This document shows positions 45,475 to 56,528 of a DNA stretch of 64,000 nt, one piece after another. The notes under the pieces were generated by a model, which had not been told where the DNA came from, did no database searches, and was given only the letters and a program-made list of their open reading frames with translations. The translations under genes and the position numbers were made by a program. Each line of letters begins with the position of its first letter. Position 1 is the first letter of the stretch. Origin of the DNA: Polynucleobacter sp. UK-Mo-2m-Kol15 (GTDB taxonomy: Bacteria > Pseudomonadota > Gammaproteobacteria > Burkholderiales > Burkholderiaceae); the NCBI RefSeq assembly GCF_018881505.1, contig NZ_JACVQC010000001.1, positions 1,409,927 to 1,473,926 on the forward strand. Reading direction: 5' to 3'.

Positions 45475-46788
45475 CTATGGCTTCTCAAGCCATACGGGGA
45501 GCACTCGCTTACCAGTAGACACTAAATCTGGGTAGCTCACCCCTACCCCAGCCACCGCTATCAACCGACCCCGAATAAACAGGAGCGGGGCCTGCCGGTC
45601 CCAAGGTGGCGTATCTGACTCTTGAAAGAGGTTCTTGAGAGTTTTGCGAGGGGTATTGGGCTTGATCTGGATCTTTTCAGCCCCTTGCCGTAGTCTTTCC
45701 TCAATGAGGCCCTGCTCTTGAGCAGCGTATACCCAGGCCGCAGGCAGGCCAAGCAAGCTACTCCGCGGAGATATATTTTTAAATATCCAAGCCCCAGCAT
45801 GGGAAATAGCCACTTGTAAGACGCCACGCCATAAATAAATACTGACTTCATCATGCTGCCACTCTAGGCTTGAATCTGTTTTTACAGCTATTAAGTCCTT
45901 CCACCAAGACTCCAACCTCTCTTGAGAAGGCATTACTAGTCCATTGAGCTTCAACCAATAACGCATCAAATTACTGGCAGCAGACTTATCCATCTGAGCC
46001 AGAGTCAGGAGAGGAGATAGCTTCAAGTGGCGACCTTGAAAAATACCTTTCCCATCCTGCCGAGCTAAACGATCAAGAAGAGTCTGAGATTGGGCGAGCA
46101 AGTCTGCGCTGCGAGCTAAATTAGCAACTGCCCCAGGCTGAATTTTCTCTAGCTTTGGAATAATTTCCTTACGAACAGCATTACGGCGATAGCGCGTATT
46201 TTGATTACTGGGATCCTCTACCCACTTCAGTTTATTGTCTTTGGCGTAAAGCTCTAACTCGGCTCTACTTTGATTTAGCAGTGGGCGCCAAAGATTAATA
46301 GGGCGCTCTTTTTTCGAATTCAGGCGATGTAGCGGCATGCCCGAAAGACCCGCTACGCCTGACCCCCTGAGTAACTGCAAGAGCACGGTTTCAGCTTGAT
46401 CATTTTGGTGGTGCGCCAGCAGCAAATCTTCAATGCCATGCTCAATGCACAACTCAGTTAAAGCGTCATAACGCTCCGCCCTAGCCTTGGCTTCAATATT
46501 GCCCTGAGACTGATCAGCAAAATGCAATAAACGGAAGTCAAAATATACTCGGTATTTTTTAGCGAGCTTCTCACAAAACGCTAGCCATTGATCGGCCGGC
46601 TTTTGTAATCCATGATGGATATGAAATATCCATATCTCAGCAGGAGAGCTAGAATTGACTTGCACCGCTTTGCAAACGGTATCCAGCAACACAACCGAAT
46701 CAAGCCCGCCGCTGACAGCAAGCCCAATACGTTTGGCTGATTTGGGGATTGCCCTAAGGCTTGGCTTCGATTTCCTTGAACTTGCCAT
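45475..46788 (-). CDS. tilS: tRNA(Ile)-lysidine synthetase
   Basis: A 437-residue enzyme that makes lysidine at C34 of tRNA-Ile(CAU). The PP-loop [11 protein letters not shown] is near residue 27; [11 protein letters not shown] and [19 protein letters not shown] follow. The C-terminal tilS substrate domain is about 360-430. The ATG at 46788 gives a 35-base overlap with the end of accA in another frame; this is long but consistent with coupled translation in a compact operon. Confidence 0.94.
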   Translation of the reverse strand: MASSRKSKPSLRAIPKSAKRIGLAVSGGLDSVVLLDTVCKAVQVNSSSPAEIWIFHIHHGLQKPADQWLAFCEKLAKKYRVYFDFRLLHFADQSQGNIEAKARAERYDALTELCIEHGIEDLLLAHHQNDQAETVLLQLLRGSGVAGLSGMPLHRLNSKKERPINLWRPLLNQSRAELELYAKDNKLKWVEDPSNQNTRYRRNAVRKEIIPKLEKIQPGAVANLARSADLLAQSQTLLDRLARQDGKGIFQGRHLKLSPLLTLAQMDKSAASNLMRYWLKLNGLVMPSQERLESWWKDLIAVKTDSSLEWQHDEVSIYLWRGVLQVAISHAGAWIFKNISPRSSLLGLPAAWVYAAQEQGLIEERLRQGAEKIQIKPNTPRKTLKNLFQESDTPPWDRQAPLLFIRGRLIAVAGVGVSYPDLVSTGKRVLPVWLEKP

Positions 46789-47725
46789 AACTCATCAAGC
46801 GCTCATGGCGACGCTCCAAAAGCGCATCCACTTTCATACCATCGAAGGTTTTAAGGGACTCAACTAAAGCTTTCCGCATATTACTCATCATGGTGTCGTA
46901 ATCACGATGTGCACCACCCGTTGGTTCAGTAACGATCTTATCAATCAGGCCAATTGCTTTTAAACGTTGTGCGGTCAAGCCCAATTGCATGGCAGCCTCT
47001 GGTGCTTTTTCAGCAGTCTTCCAAAGAATGGATGCGCAGCCTTCAGGGGAAATCACAGAGTAAGTGGAGTTCTGCAACATCAGTACCACATCACCCATTG
47101 CAATTGCTAGGGCGCCACCAGAACCACCTTCACCAATAATCGTAGCAATGATAGGCACCTCTAATTCAGCCTGCACATATAGATTGTGGCCAATGGCTTC
47201 AGATTGATTGCGCTCTTCTGCATCGATACCAGGAAATGCGCCTGGTGTGTCAACAAAAGTAAATACAGGTAATTTAAATTTTTCTGCCAAGCGCATTACA
47301 CGCTTTGCTTTTCGATAACCCTCAGGACGGCTCATACCAAAGTTTCGTAAAGCGCGTTCTTTTGTGTCGCGACCTTTTTGATGACCGATCACCATGCAGG
47401 GTTGATTCTCAAAACGGGCTAAGCCGGTAATAATGGATTGATCATCTGCAAAATTACGGTCGCCATGGAGCTCATGAAAATCGGTAAACAATGCACTCAC
47501 ATAATCCAAGGTATATGGACGCTGCGGATGACGAGCTACTTGGGACACTTGCCAAGGGGTTAAGTTGGCATAAATGTCTTTAGTCAGTTGCTGACTTTTT
47601 TCGCTCAGCGTTTTGATCTCATCGGAGATGTCTACCGATGACTCATCTTGCACAAATTGCAGCTCCTCAATCTTTGACTCTAGTTCAGCGATTGACTGCT
47701 CAAAATCCAGGAAAGTCGTTTTCAT
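46754..47725 (-). CDS. accA: Acetyl-CoA carboxylase carboxyltransferase subunit alpha
   Basis: A 323-residue crotonase-fold subunit. [17 protein letters not shown] and [21 protein letters not shown] with the [13 protein letters not shown] oxyanion region are typical. It transfers CO2 from biotin to acetyl-CoA together with AccD for fatty acid synthesis. It lies in the cysS-alkA-accA-tilS order of Burkholderiaceae; the gap to the preceding gene is 9 bases. Confidence 0.96.
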   Translation of the reverse strand: MKTTFLDFEQSIAELESKIEELQFVQDESSVDISDEIKTLSEKSQQLTKDIYANLTPWQVSQVARHPQRPYTLDYVSALFTDFHELHGDRNFADDQSIITGLARFENQPCMVIGHQKGRDTKERALRNFGMSRPEGYRKAKRVMRLAEKFKLPVFTFVDTPGAFPGIDAEERNQSEAIGHNLYVQAELEVPIIATIIGEGGSGGALAIAMGDVVLMLQNSTYSVISPEGCASILWKTAEKAPEAAMQLGLTAQRLKAIGLIDKIVTEPTGGAHRDYDTMMSNMRKALVESLKTFDGMKVDALLERRHERLMSYGKFKEIEAKP

Positions 47726-47734
47726 AGCTTGATT

Positions 47735-48391
47735 TTAATGTTCAATGGCAATGGGGTCGAGACTTCTCCACATATACCAGGTTGCAACTGTTCGCCAAGG
47801 AGCCCAATTCGCGGCTACTTCACGTGCTTCATGCCTGCTAACAGGCTCTCCGCTGAAGTAATTGAGAGAAATCGCCTTAAACAAGCCAGCATCATCCAAA
47901 GGGAGAATATTCGGTCTAACCATATTGAAAATCAGGAACATTTCAGCCGTCCAACGCCCAACGCCCCTAATCTCGCATAATTCTTTGATAATGGCCTCAT
48001 CCTCCATCCCCTTCCACTGATTAGCGTGCAATCTACCTGAATCAAAGTGTTTGGCTAAATCGCGGATGTACTCCACCTTACGACCTGATAATCCCGCTGC
48101 GCGCAACTCTTCAGCGCTTAAGGCTAGGATATTTTTAGGGTTTACTTTGTTTTTAGAGGCCAATAAGACTCTATTCCAAACCGATTGGGCTGCTGCTACA
48201 GAGATTTGCTGACCAACAATGGCTCTTGCTAATGTTGTAAATGCATCACCACGTGTTCTCAAAAAACCGGATCCATATTTTGGAATGAGCTTTTTAAGAA
48301 TGCGATCATGCTTCATTAGTTCCGCGCACGCCTGCTCCCAATAATCAGGGGCATGCTCTTCGACAATGACTGGTTCTGCAGCTTTACTCAA
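47735..48391 (-). CDS. DNA-3-methyladenine glycosylase (AlkA-like, HhH-GPD)
   Basis: A 218-residue helix-hairpin-helix glycosylase. The HhH LCEIRGVGRWTAEMFLIF is near residue 143, and the catalytic Asp is in LPLDDAGLFKAI (about 170). It removes alkylated purines from DNA. The annotated start is a TTG, since no ATG lies near; the next in-frame Met would remove about 28 residues. Position between cysS and accA is conserved in the order. Confidence 0.87.
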   Translation of the reverse strand: MSKAAEPVIVEEHAPDYWEQACAELMKHDRILKKLIPKYGSGFLRTRGDAFTTLARAIVGQQISVAAAQSVWNRVLLASKNKVNPKNILALSAEELRAAGLSGRKVEYIRDLAKHFDSGRLHANQWKGMEDEAIIKELCEIRGVGRWTAEMFLIFNMVRPNILPLDDAGLFKAISLNYFSGEPVSRHEAREVAANWAPWRTVATWYMWRSLDPIAIEH

Positions 48392-48407
48392 AATAAGTGA
48401 TCTTCAA

Positions 48408-49829
48408 TTAATTTCTGCGCCATTCAGTAAGGCCGCTAGGCTTGTCCTCGAGAACAACGCCCTGCTCTAATAAACTCTTACGAATGAAATCTGCTTTAGC
48501 AAAATCTTTGGCTTGCTTAGCGGCAACCCGTGCAGCAATCTGCTCTTCGATGGCAATAACGGATAAGCCTACTTCACCACTAGGTGATCCTGCCTGTAAA
48601 AATACGGTTGGGTCACGCTGCAAAAAATTTAGGGTAGCAGCTAGGGACTTTAGTGTCGTAGCTAATTGCACTTTTTCCTTGCCCTGAGCGCGATTGACTT
48701 CGCTTGTCAAATCAAACAGAGCCGCAATAGCCTCAGGTGTATTGAAGTCATCATTCATGGCATTGGAAAATCGCTTAACCCATGGCGAATGAGGATCTAG
48801 AGACTCAATAGCGGCGGGAACCTGGGATAAGGCGGTATAAAGGCGAACCAAACCAGAGCGGGCCTCCTCAAGTTGAGCATCACTATAGTTGATCGGGCTA
48901 CGATAGTGCGCTCGCAACATAAAGAAACGCAATACTTCAGGATCGAAATTTTGTAAGACATCGCGGATCAAGAAAAAATTGCCTAAAGACTTTGACATCT
49001 TCTCTTCATTGACGCGAATGTGGCCATTGTGCATCCAATAATTTACAAAAGGCTGGTCACTAGTCTTATGGTCTTGGCCATATAGAGCGCCTTCACTTTG
49101 AGCGATCTCATTTTCATGATGGGGAAACTGTAAATCTGCTCCGCCACCATGAATATCAAAATGCTCACCCAGTAAATCACATGACATAGCAGAACATTCA
49201 ATATGCCATCCTGGGCGACCCTCACCCCATGGAGATTTCCAACGCGTATCATCAGGCTCTTCAGGCTTAGCACTTTTCCACAAAACGAAATCTAATGGAT
49301 CACGTTTGCCACCACTCACAGCGACACGCTCACCAGCATTAAGTTCGTCCAAAGACTTGCCAGAGAGGCGACCGTACTCGGGAAACAATCGTACGGCGAA
49401 ATTGACATCGCCATCATCGCCCTGATAGGCCAACTCTTTTTCAATTAAGCGGCCGATAATGCCTTGCATTTGCCCAATGTAATCGGTTGCGCGGGGCTCA
49501 TGGTCCGGATACATCAAGCCCAATTCATCTGAGTCGGCATGCATAGCATCGATAAAGCGCTGCGTCAGCGCAGAAATAGACTCACCGTTCTCAACAGCGC
49601 GATTAATGATCTTGTCATCAATATCGGTAATATTTCTGACATAAACTACTTCATAGCCACTGGCGCGCAACCAGCGTACCACCATATCAAAAACAATCAT
49701 CACCCGCGCATGGCCAATATGACAAAAGTCATAAACCGTCATCCCACAGACATACATCTTGACCTTGCCAGGTTCGATGGGTTTAAAGGCCTGTTTAGAG
49801 CGACTGAGGGTGTTATAGATTTGCAGCAT
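48408..49829 (-). CDS. cysS: Cysteinyl-tRNA synthetase
   Basis: A 473-residue class I synthetase. The HIGH motif is in [17 protein letters not shown] in [11 protein letters not shown] (about 275). The zinc ligands include the Cys of VCGMTVYD and the block [10 protein letters not shown] plus His HHENE. The ATG at 49829 is preferred to a TTG at 49850, because the family start [10 protein letters not shown] then falls at residue 1. Confidence 0.95.
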   Translation of the reverse strand: MLQIYNTLSRSKQAFKPIEPGKVKMYVCGMTVYDFCHIGHARVMIVFDMVVRWLRASGYEVVYVRNITDIDDKIINRAVENGESISALTQRFIDAMHADSDELGLMYPDHEPRATDYIGQMQGIIGRLIEKELAYQGDDGDVNFAVRLFPEYGRLSGKSLDELNAGERVAVSGGKRDPLDFVLWKSAKPEEPDDTRWKSPWGEGRPGWHIECSAMSCDLLGEHFDIHGGGADLQFPHHENEIAQSEGALYGQDHKTSDQPFVNYWMHNGHIRVNEEKMSKSLGNFFLIRDVLQNFDPEVLRFFMLRAHYRSPINYSDAQLEEARSGLVRLYTALSQVPAAIESLDPHSPWVKRFSNAMNDDFNTPEAIAALFDLTSEVNRAQGKEKVQLATTLKSLAATLNFLQRDPTVFLQAGSPSGEVGLSVIAIEEQIAARVAAKQAKDFAKADFIRKSLLEQGVVLEDKPSGLTEWRRN

Positions 49830-49889
49830 AGGGGCTATAAAGATGGGCAAGTAGCGCTAATTTGTTAGACTGAGCGCTGAGTATATCGA

Positions 49890-50717
49890 ATGAGCCAGTT
49901 TTTCACCCCACCCCCTATGCCAGCCTACCCTTTTTCCCTACGTCCAGCCGTATTTGCCAGCTTAATCGTCATTTTTGCCGTTTTAATCCTCTCAGGATGT
50001 AGTACCCCCGGGCAACAGTTGGCAGATGCTGAAATTAAGGCCCTAAATACCCCATGCGCCTGTCCCAGCCAACAGACTATATCCCAACCATATTTAGGCT
50101 CTTACTCACCAGGGGAGCCGCCTAGATTAGCCAGCAATGCATCGGGATATGACCAATTTAACCAGGAACTTTCTGATTCTGTAGCAGTTCCTTTTTTATC
50201 TTTTTTGATTATCGAGCCGGATCCCGTAACTAAAAACGGGGTTCCATCGGACATTGAAAAGCTAGTGAAAGCTAAAAAATATCCAGAAGCGATTGAGGGT
50301 ATCGATAAGCAACTTAAGAAAACTCCCGGCAATGTCCAATTACGTTACGTTAAAGCGCGTATACAGATTGAAATGCGTCAGTGGGAAGCGGCCAAGAAAA
50401 CTCTTATTGAAATCACCCAGCAATTTCCAGAGCTACCAGAGCCCTATAACAACTTAGCAGCGCTAGCGGCAAATCAAGATAATTGGATAGAAGCAAGAGA
50501 TTACTTGGAGCTCGCCTTAAAATTGCGTCCTAGCTATACGGTCGCCTCCGCCAACTTGGGTGAAGTGTATATCCGCCTTGCAGTTCAAGCCTACGATAAT
50601 GCAGCAAAAGATGCTCTTCTGAATCAGCGTCAATATACTAATCGTGCAAAAGCATTAATGGACATACTGAAGCCAGCTACAAAGGCGGTCACACCCATAT
50701 CACCAGCCTCAAAATAA
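49890..50717 (+). CDS. TPR-containing lipoprotein
   Basis: A 275-residue protein. A hydrophobic segment ending in the lipobox LSGCS (Cys about residue 37) marks it as a lipoprotein after signal peptide II cleavage. Residues about 125-240 contain TPR-like helices (KYPEAIEGIDKQLKKTPGNVQLRYVKAR; WIEARDYLELALKLRPSYTVASANLGEVY in part). A scaffold or assembly factor of the outer membrane is likely. It is followed by ppiB, lpxH and may be in the same transcript. Confidence 0.82.
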   Translation: MSQFFTPPPMPAYPFSLRPAVFASLIVIFAVLILSGCSTPGQQLADAEIKALNTPCACPSQQTISQPYLGSYSPGEPPRLASNASGYDQFNQELSDSVAVPFLSFLIIEPDPVTKNGVPSDIEKLVKAKKYPEAIEGIDKQLKKTPGNVQLRYVKARIQIEMRQWEAAKKTLIEITQQFPELPEPYNNLAALAANQDNWIEARDYLELALKLRPSYTVASANLGEVYIRLAVQAYDNAAKDALLNQRQYTNRAKALMDILKPATKAVTPISPASK

Positions 50718-50776
50718 TTTTTTACTTTAATTTTTTACTTTTTTTATTTACTAACCCCTCAGAAAGTTAATACATC

Positions 50777-51280
50777 ATGGCTAAAGTTCTACTAAAAACA
50801 AACAAGGGTGATATCACCCTCACATTGGATGCTACTAAGGCTCCTAAGACTGTTGCCAATTTTTTACAGTACGCGAAGAGCGGTCACTATGACGGCACTA
50901 TTTTCCATCGTGTGATTGATAACTTTATGATTCAAGGTGGCGGTATGACTGCTGGCCTAAAAGAGAAAACTGCTGGCACAAAAATTGAGAATGAAGCAAA
51001 CAATGGTCTCAAAAACGAACGTGGCACAGTAGCTATGGCCCGCACTAGCGATCCACACTCCGCGACAGCACAGTTTTTCATTAACGTAAACGACAATGAC
51101 TTCTTAAACCATACCGCTCCGAATGCTCAGGGCTGGGGTTATGCTGTTTTTGGAAAGGTAACTGATGGCCTTGATGTGGTTGATGCCATTCGTAAAGTTA
51201 AAACTGGCAATGCTGGATTTCATCAAGATGTTCCTGTGGAAGATGTTGTCATTGAAAAGGCAACTGTTCTCGAGGAATGA
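50777..51280 (+). CDS. ppiB: Peptidyl-prolyl cis-trans isomerase (cyclophilin)
   Basis: A 167-residue cytosolic cyclophilin. [14 protein letters not shown] (about 43-56) and [17 protein letters not shown] (about 93) carry the active site residues. No signal peptide, so it acts in the cytoplasm. Its stop overlaps the lpxH start by 4 bases (ATGA). Confidence 0.93.
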   Translation: MAKVLLKTNKGDITLTLDATKAPKTVANFLQYAKSGHYDGTIFHRVIDNFMIQGGGMTAGLKEKTAGTKIENEANNGLKNERGTVAMARTSDPHSATAQFFINVNDNDFLNHTAPNAQGWGYAVFGKVTDGLDVVDAIRKVKTGNAGFHQDVPVEDVVIEKATVLEE

Positions 51281-52065
51281 TTTTGCAATGCGCGAGCGCG
51301 CTGCTCATTTCTGATTTACATCTCTCGCCGTCAATGCCCCTGACGGCACAACGATTCTTCGATTTTTGTGAGAAGGATGCCCCTAAGGTAGAGGCCGTAT
51401 TTATCCTGGGTGACTTATTTGAATATTGGGTTGGAGATGATGCCGCCCTGCAATCACCTTTTCAACTAGAAGTGAAGCATGCGCTCGCAAAACTATCCAC
51501 AAAGGTAAAAATTTATTATCTTCACGGCAATCGAGACTTTCTTGTCGGCAAATATTTCTTAAGCAAAACAGGCATGACCCTGCTGCCTGATCCTTCTAAG
51601 ATCGATATTGCTGGCTCTGAATATGTTCTCTGTCATGGAGATTCACTTTGTACGGCGGATACAGGTTATCAAGTGTTCCGTAGCTGGGTTCGCAAACCCT
51701 GGGTCCAAAAACTATTTTTAAGATTACCTTTAAATTGGCGCCGCTCAATTGCAAATCAACTACGTAGTAAAAGCGGAGTGCAATATCAAAAGGCAATCAA
51801 ATCCTCTGTTGACGGGGTGCAAGCCAAAACAGATGTCACCTTAGCAGCATGCGCAGCAGTTCTAAGGGATGCATCATCTAATCAACTAATTCATGGGCAT
51901 ACCCATTTACCCAAGCATCATCATGAACAACTTCAAGGTCAAGATTGGCAGCGCTGGGTCTTATCAGACTGGGATTTAGATCACCCAGAAAGTGGGCGAC
52001 CCCGTGCCAGCGCACTACTCATTAATCAGGGTGGCGTAAGCTATGCTGACCTTATTAAAGCGTAA
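51277..52065 (+). CDS. lpxH: UDP-2,3-diacylglucosamine diphosphatase
   Basis: A 262-residue metallophosphoesterase. The metal-binding motifs [29 protein letters not shown] and HGHTHLP are all present. It removes UMP from UDP-diacylglucosamine in lipid A synthesis at the inner membrane. Overlap with ppiB is 4 bases; the same ppiB-lpxH pair is known in other proteobacteria. Confidence 0.94.
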   Translation: MILQCASALLISDLHLSPSMPLTAQRFFDFCEKDAPKVEAVFILGDLFEYWVGDDAALQSPFQLEVKHALAKLSTKVKIYYLHGNRDFLVGKYFLSKTGMTLLPDPSKIDIAGSEYVLCHGDSLCTADTGYQVFRSWVRKPWVQKLFLRLPLNWRRSIANQLRSKSGVQYQKAIKSSVDGVQAKTDVTLAACAAVLRDASSNQLIHGHTHLPKHHHEQLQGQDWQRWVLSDWDLDHPESGRPRASALLINQGGVSYADLIKA

Positions 52066-52066
52066 T

Positions 52067-52855
52067 CTAGCAGATAGAATACTTGGATAAGCACTGCACC
52101 ATCTGAGCAAAGATGCGTGGGTTTGCACACATTACTTCACCGCTTTGTAAGAAACCTTCTTCGCCGCGATAGTTGCCGATAAGTCCACCAGCCTCAGTTA
52201 TCAATAGAGCACCTGCAGCCATATCCCATGGCTTGAGATCGCTTTCAAAAAATCCATCATAGCGGCCAGCTGCAACATAAGCTAAATCGAGAGAAGCAGC
52301 GCCCGGACGACGCAGTCCGGTACATTGACGTGACATATCGCTAAAGATTTTTAAATACCTCTCTAAGTCTTGATCCTCTCTATAAGGAAAGCCAGTACCT
52401 AATAAAGAATTTGCTAAACGATCTTGAGTGGCAACTCGCAAACGCCGACGATCTAGATAGGCGCCAGCACCACGTGTAGCCGTAAAGAGTTCATCGCGTG
52501 TTGGGTCATACACCACAGCCTGTTGGATTACCCCGTTTACAGATAGTGCAATAGAAACTGCATATTGCGGAAAACCATGAATAAAGTTAGTTGTGCCATC
52601 TAAAGGATCGATGATCCAGACATTTTCAGCATCGGTATTTTGGGCGCCAGCTTCTTCGGCCAAGAAACCATGCGAAGGATAGGCATCACTTAGCGTTTCA
52701 ATGATGGCTGCTTCAGCCTGTCTGTCCACCTCGGTAACAAAATCATTATGCTGTTTACGATCAACCTGAAGGCGCTCTAGATTTAGAGAGGCTCTATTAA
52801 TTACGGTTCCGGCACGGCGGGCAGCCTTCACGGCCACATTTAACATGGGATGCAT
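52067..52855 (-). CDS. suhB: Inositol monophosphatase family protein
   Basis: A 262-residue phosphatase. Metal sites EEAG and [13 protein letters not shown] are intact, with [19 protein letters not shown] near the C-terminus. The start [16 protein letters not shown] at 52855 is typical of SuhB; a longer frame to 53080 would run antisense through trmJ and is rejected. SuhB also has a role in rRNA transcription antitermination in E. coli. It is divergent from trmJ across a 130-base gap. Confidence 0.92.
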   Translation of the reverse strand: MHPMLNVAVKAARRAGTVINRASLNLERLQVDRKQHNDFVTEVDRQAEAAIIETLSDAYPSHGFLAEEAGAQNTDAENVWIIDPLDGTTNFIHGFPQYAVSIALSVNGVIQQAVVYDPTRDELFTATRGAGAYLDRRRLRVATQDRLANSLLGTGFPYREDQDLERYLKIFSDMSRQCTGLRRPGAASLDLAYVAAGRYDGFFESDLKPWDMAAGALLITEAGGLIGNYRGEEGFLQSGEVMCANPRIFAQMVQCLSKYSIC

Positions 52856-52985
52856 AGTATTGATGGACAAATTAAATAAGAACAAGCTCACTAGATTGCA
52901 AACTGCAGGACAATAAGGAGCTAACACTCTGATTCTAAACGATTGTCCCTTTGAATACCCAGGCCCATAGAGAATTCTTGTTGAT

Positions 52986-53738
52986 ATGAATACCGCACAA
53001 GCCCAGTTACTCCGCTGGGTTCTAGTCGAAACCAGCCACCCTGGAAATGTGGGTTCGGCTGCGCGCGCACTAAAAACCATGGGGTTTAGCGATCTCCGCC
53101 TGATTTCACCAAAGATGCTGGCTGTTGCTCAGGCACCCGAGGCGATTGCTTTAGCTAGCGGTGCGGTTGATATCTTGGAGTCCAGTCAAGAGACCTCCTC
53201 ACTAGAATTAACAGTTCAGGACTGCTCCCTAGTGTTGGGACTAACAAGTCGTGATCGTGAATTTGGGCCGCCAGCATTCAATTGGCAAGATGCTCGCTGT
53301 CTAGTTCAGGCAGCCATAAGGGATAATCAAAAAGTTGCCCTCCTATTTGGACCAGAGCGAACCGGCTTGGACAACAAGCATCTCTCCCTATGCACCCATC
53401 GAGTCTGGCTGGATGCTAACCCGCTCTACCCCTCGCTAAACCTCGCTCAGGCCATCATGGTTTGCGCCTTCACCCTTAGGGAGTCCTTAAATACTGATCT
53501 GGGAATCCCCTCAATCAGCCCCGCCCCATTGGAAAAGGTGGACTATGCCGATCCAGCCGCTGTAGCCGCGATGCTAGATCACTGGCGTGAAGGCTTGGAG
53601 GCCATTGGCTACCTCGATCCTGCCAACCCCAAGAAACTCATGCCCCGTTTACAAGCCCTCTTTGCCAGAGCAAGACTCCACAAAGAAGAAGTAGACCTTC
53701 TGCGTGGGATTGCTAAGCAGATGCTACTCAAAAAATAA
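52986..53738 (+). CDS. trmJ: tRNA (cytidine/uridine-2'-O-)-methyltransferase
   Basis: A 250-residue SPOUT methyltransferase. Motif [22 protein letters not shown] (about 13-34), [10 protein letters not shown] (about 121), and [10 protein letters not shown] (about 150) form the trefoil knot. TrmJ methylates Cm32/Um32 in several tRNAs. It starts the plus-strand trmJ-cysE pair, 29 bases apart. Confidence 0.92.
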   Translation: MNTAQAQLLRWVLVETSHPGNVGSAARALKTMGFSDLRLISPKMLAVAQAPEAIALASGAVDILESSQETSSLELTVQDCSLVLGLTSRDREFGPPAFNWQDARCLVQAAIRDNQKVALLFGPERTGLDNKHLSLCTHRVWLDANPLYPSLNLAQAIMVCAFTLRESLNTDLGIPSISPAPLEKVDYADPAAVAAMLDHWREGLEAIGYLDPANPKKLMPRLQALFARARLHKEEVDLLRGIAKQMLLKK

Positions 53739-53767
53739 ATTCAGGCTTTACCCGTTAAAATTGTCAC

Positions 53768-54535
53768 ATGTTTAATTCGCTGTTCGACCAAGTCGATTCC
53801 ATCATTGTCCGAGACCCTGCCGCTAGAAATCGCCTGGAGGTTATTACCTGCTATCCAGGCTTACATGCTGTATGGATTCATCGAGCGTCTCATGGCTTAT
53901 GGAATTTGGGTTTGAAGTGGATTGCACGCCTTCTCTCGATGGTATCGCGCTGGATTACTGGTATTGAGATTCATCCTGGGGCGAAGATTGGTCGCCGTGT
54001 ATTTTTAGATCATGGTCTTGGCATTGTGATTGGAGAAACTACTGAAATTGGTGATGACTGCACCATCTACCAAGGAGTTACCCTAGGTGGCACCTCTTTA
54101 TATAAAGGCGTAAAGCGTCACCCCACCCTAGGCAAGGGAGTAGTCATCAGTGCTGGCGCTAAGGTGCTCGGAGGCTTTACCGTAGGGGATGGAGCCCGCG
54201 TTGGTTCCAATGCCGTAGTGCTAAAAGAAATCCCCGCCGGGGCAACTGCAGTTGGAATTCCTGCACGTATCCTGCATCCAGATTTGCCGCAAGCAAGCAC
54301 ACCGGATAGCAAGGCTAAAGAATACTTCTCCGCTTATGGCGTGACGCCGAACGTAGATGATCCAGTGTCGATGGCCTTAAAAGGTTTAATTGATGCAACC
54401 TTAGAGCAAGAAGCTAAGATCACTGCTCTCGAGAAGGCATTGGCAAAATTAAGCAATACTCCAGCATCTGATGCCAGTGAATCGAGCGATACTAAACGCG
54501 ATCTAGGCGCTCTAAAAGAGTGGCTTAAAGAGTAG
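53768..54535 (+). CDS. cysE: Serine O-acetyltransferase
   Basis: A 255-residue hexapeptide-repeat enzyme. Catalytic and repeat blocks [41 protein letters not shown] (in pieces, about 75-115) and the C-terminal coil are normal. It makes O-acetylserine for cysteine. In this lineage the Cys feedback tail is long and acid/Ser-rich ([15 protein letters not shown]). Confidence 0.93.
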   Translation: MFNSLFDQVDSIIVRDPAARNRLEVITCYPGLHAVWIHRASHGLWNLGLKWIARLLSMVSRWITGIEIHPGAKIGRRVFLDHGLGIVIGETTEIGDDCTIYQGVTLGGTSLYKGVKRHPTLGKGVVISAGAKVLGGFTVGDGARVGSNAVVLKEIPAGATAVGIPARILHPDLPQASTPDSKAKEYFSAYGVTPNVDDPVSMALKGLIDATLEQEAKITALEKALAKLSNTPASDASESSDTKRDLGALKEWLKE

Positions 54536-54545
54536 TTTTTTAGCC

Positions 54546-55142
54546 TTAATGCAGAGTTGGGGATGATCCACTCGCACCGGTAATGCCGACCACAAATTCA
54601 TCATCACCCTCATCGGAATCATCGGGCATTCCGAAAGCAAACCCCTCACCGCCCTGAGGATGGCGATTTTCAATCTCCTCATCAGTAGCGGCGCGAATAT
54701 CTTCAACCTGCACCCAGAAACGCAAGGCCATACCAGCAAGCGGATGATTGCCATCTAATACCACTTGGCTATCAGCAACATCGGTAACGGTATAGATAAG
54801 GGGCTCTTCATCAACATCACTAGAGTCATCCCCCTCCTCTTCCTCGGCGTCGGGAACTCCCTCGAACTGCATGCCAATCTCCAAAGGCTCCGGGAAGCGC
54901 GCACGTGGTTCAATCTTTAGTAATTCTGGATCATATTCACCAAACGCCTCACTTGGCTCAAGCTGAATACTGGCTTCATAACCCACATCTTGACCATCCA
55001 GTAAATTTTCAATCTTAGGAAAAGTGCCCTCATATCCGCCATGCAGGTATACCATCGGGGAATCAGGTTCCTCGATAATATTGTTTTGCGCATCAGTTAA
55101 TTTGTAGCGCAGGGATACAACGGTATTTTTTTCGATTTTCAT
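54546..55142 (-). CDS. slyD: FKBP-type peptidyl-prolyl isomerase, SlyD-like
   Basis: A 198-residue protein. The start MKIEKNTVVSLRYKL (ATG at 55142) fits SlyD/FkpB; a frame from 55160 is possible. The FKBP core and an insert-in-flap domain are present (about 70-140). The insert has an unusual acidic run at 98-113 (DAEEEEGDDSSDVDEE), absent in most SlyD. The C-terminus lacks a His-rich metal tail and ends acidic. It would be a chaperone and isomerase, perhaps metal-linked. It is convergent with cysE. Confidence 0.87.
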   Translation of the reverse strand: MKIEKNTVVSLRYKLTDAQNNIIEEPDSPMVYLHGGYEGTFPKIENLLDGQDVGYEASIQLEPSEAFGEYDPELLKIEPRARFPEPLEIGMQFEGVPDAEEEEGDDSSDVDEEPLIYTVTDVADSQVVLDGNHPLAGMALRFWVQVEDIRAATDEEIENRHPQGGEGFAFGMPDDSDEGDDEFVVGITGASGSSPTLH

Positions 55143-55186
55143 GCGTAATTCATTCAACATTGTGTTTTAAATAGCTTCTTACCTAT

Positions 55187-56419
55187 ATGACTGCATTTTA
55201 CTTGAGCAAGTCCTACAATCCGCCTCAGGCACCCCAAAACCTTCCACTGGATCTCCCATGGGCGCTTCTGGGCGGCAATAGCCCTCAGCAGTTTATGAAA
55301 GCCTATTGGCATAAGAGGCCACTTCTAGTACGTGGGGCCATCCCTGCCTTTGAGATCTCCAAAAAATTAGGCGAGACCTTGGGGAGCGCAATATCCTCCG
55401 AGGAGCTATTTAAAATAGCAGGCGAAGATACGCTGGAGTCAAGACTAATTAAGGCGAATCCCTGGACATTTTCAAGCGGTCCATTTAAGAAGAAATCCAT
55501 TCCCTCTCTCGAGACACCAGACTGGACATTACTTCTTCAAGGTATGGAAGCAAGGCATCCTGCTGCCGCAAAAGTACTCTCATGGTTTCGGTTTATTCCA
55601 GATGCACGCTTAGATGATTTGATGATTAGCATCGCCGGTCCAGGCGGTGGCGTAGGCCCCCATTTTGACTCATATGATGTCTTTTTAATTCAAATGTCGG
55701 GGCGCAGGCGTTGGCGTATCTCTGAGCAAGAGGATTTGAGCTTAAATCCAGATTTACCTTTGAAGATTCTTCAAAAATTTGAGGTAGAACAGGAATGGGA
55801 TCTAGAGCCCGGCGACATGCTTTACCTACCACCCCATATTGCCCATGATGGCATCTCATTAGATGCTGGCTGTCAAACTTGGTCAGTTGGCTTTAGATCT
55901 CCGACTTATAAAGAAATCCTGCAAGAAGGATTATGGAATTTAGCTGAATCGCTAGAGGATATCCCCGAGCTCCAAAAACGCTTTGCAGACCCAAAACAGA
56001 TAGCCAGCAAATCTGCTGAACAACTTCCAGAAGAACTCATTAAACAAGTAGCACAAAAATTAAAAGGTTTAAAGCTCGATCGTGTTGAGACGCTTCTTCC
56101 AGGCATCGCTGCCTACCTCAGCGAACCAAAACCTCAAGCCTATTTTGATGGCAAAAAAAATGGTCTTTCACTCGAAGAGTTTGCGCACCAGCTTGCCAAA
56201 GAGACTCTTAAGCCACACCCTCAAACAAGATTGCTGGCACTAGGAGCAAGGATTTACTGTAACGGGGAAGACATGACCAATGGGCAGAGCTCCACGACAA
56301 AAACTGCTTGGCGCTCTCTAGCATCAAAAAAACAGTTCAGAGGCTCCATAAATTCACTTCAACCGGACAACAGTCTTTTTGACGCCTTTTTGGCAGGATG
56401 GTTGATTTTCCAGGATTAA
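55187..56419 (+). CDS. roxA: Ribosomal protein L16 arginine hydroxylase (JmjC-type)
   Basis: A 410-residue cupin/JmjC oxygenase (E. coli YcfD/RoxA is 373). Iron ligands are in PHFDSYDVFLIQ (HxD, about 158-169) and YLPPHIAHDG (about 212). The N-terminal WHKRPLLVRGA and the C-terminal winged-helix region (about 270-400) fit. It hydroxylates an Arg of L16 using 2-oxoglutarate and iron. Confidence 0.92.
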   Translation: MTAFYLSKSYNPPQAPQNLPLDLPWALLGGNSPQQFMKAYWHKRPLLVRGAIPAFEISKKLGETLGSAISSEELFKIAGEDTLESRLIKANPWTFSSGPFKKKSIPSLETPDWTLLLQGMEARHPAAAKVLSWFRFIPDARLDDLMISIAGPGGGVGPHFDSYDVFLIQMSGRRRWRISEQEDLSLNPDLPLKILQKFEVEQEWDLEPGDMLYLPPHIAHDGISLDAGCQTWSVGFRSPTYKEILQEGLWNLAESLEDIPELQKRFADPKQIASKSAEQLPEELIKQVAQKLKGLKLDRVETLLPGIAAYLSEPKPQAYFDGKKNGLSLEEFAHQLAKETLKPHPQTRLLALGARIYCNGEDMTNGQSSTTKTAWRSLASKKQFRGSINSLQPDNSLFDAFLAGWLIFQD

Positions 56420-56481
56420 ATTAGGAGATAGCTATAATGATTGCTGGAAAGTACCTAAGGGGTAACCCTGTGCTTTCTGTG

Positions 56482-56503
56482 TATTAATAACCGGTTATTA
56501 ATA
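56482..56503. promoter_or_regulatory. 22-base perfect palindrome before a small lipoprotein gene
   Basis: A 22-base perfect palindrome centred at 56492/56493, with core AACCGGTT and arms of AT. It lies about 26 bases upstream of the ATG and near the likely promoter or start site. Candidate operator. The transcript also has AAGAGGAAA ahead of the start as ribosome binding site. Confidence 0.6.
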
Positions 56504-56528
56504 ATAATTTTTTAAGAGGAAATTACAA

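Noticed and set aside
52856..53080. N-terminal extension of SuhB to 53080
   Set aside because: It lies antisense to the 5' part of trmJ, and the normal family start [10 protein letters not shown] is at 52855.
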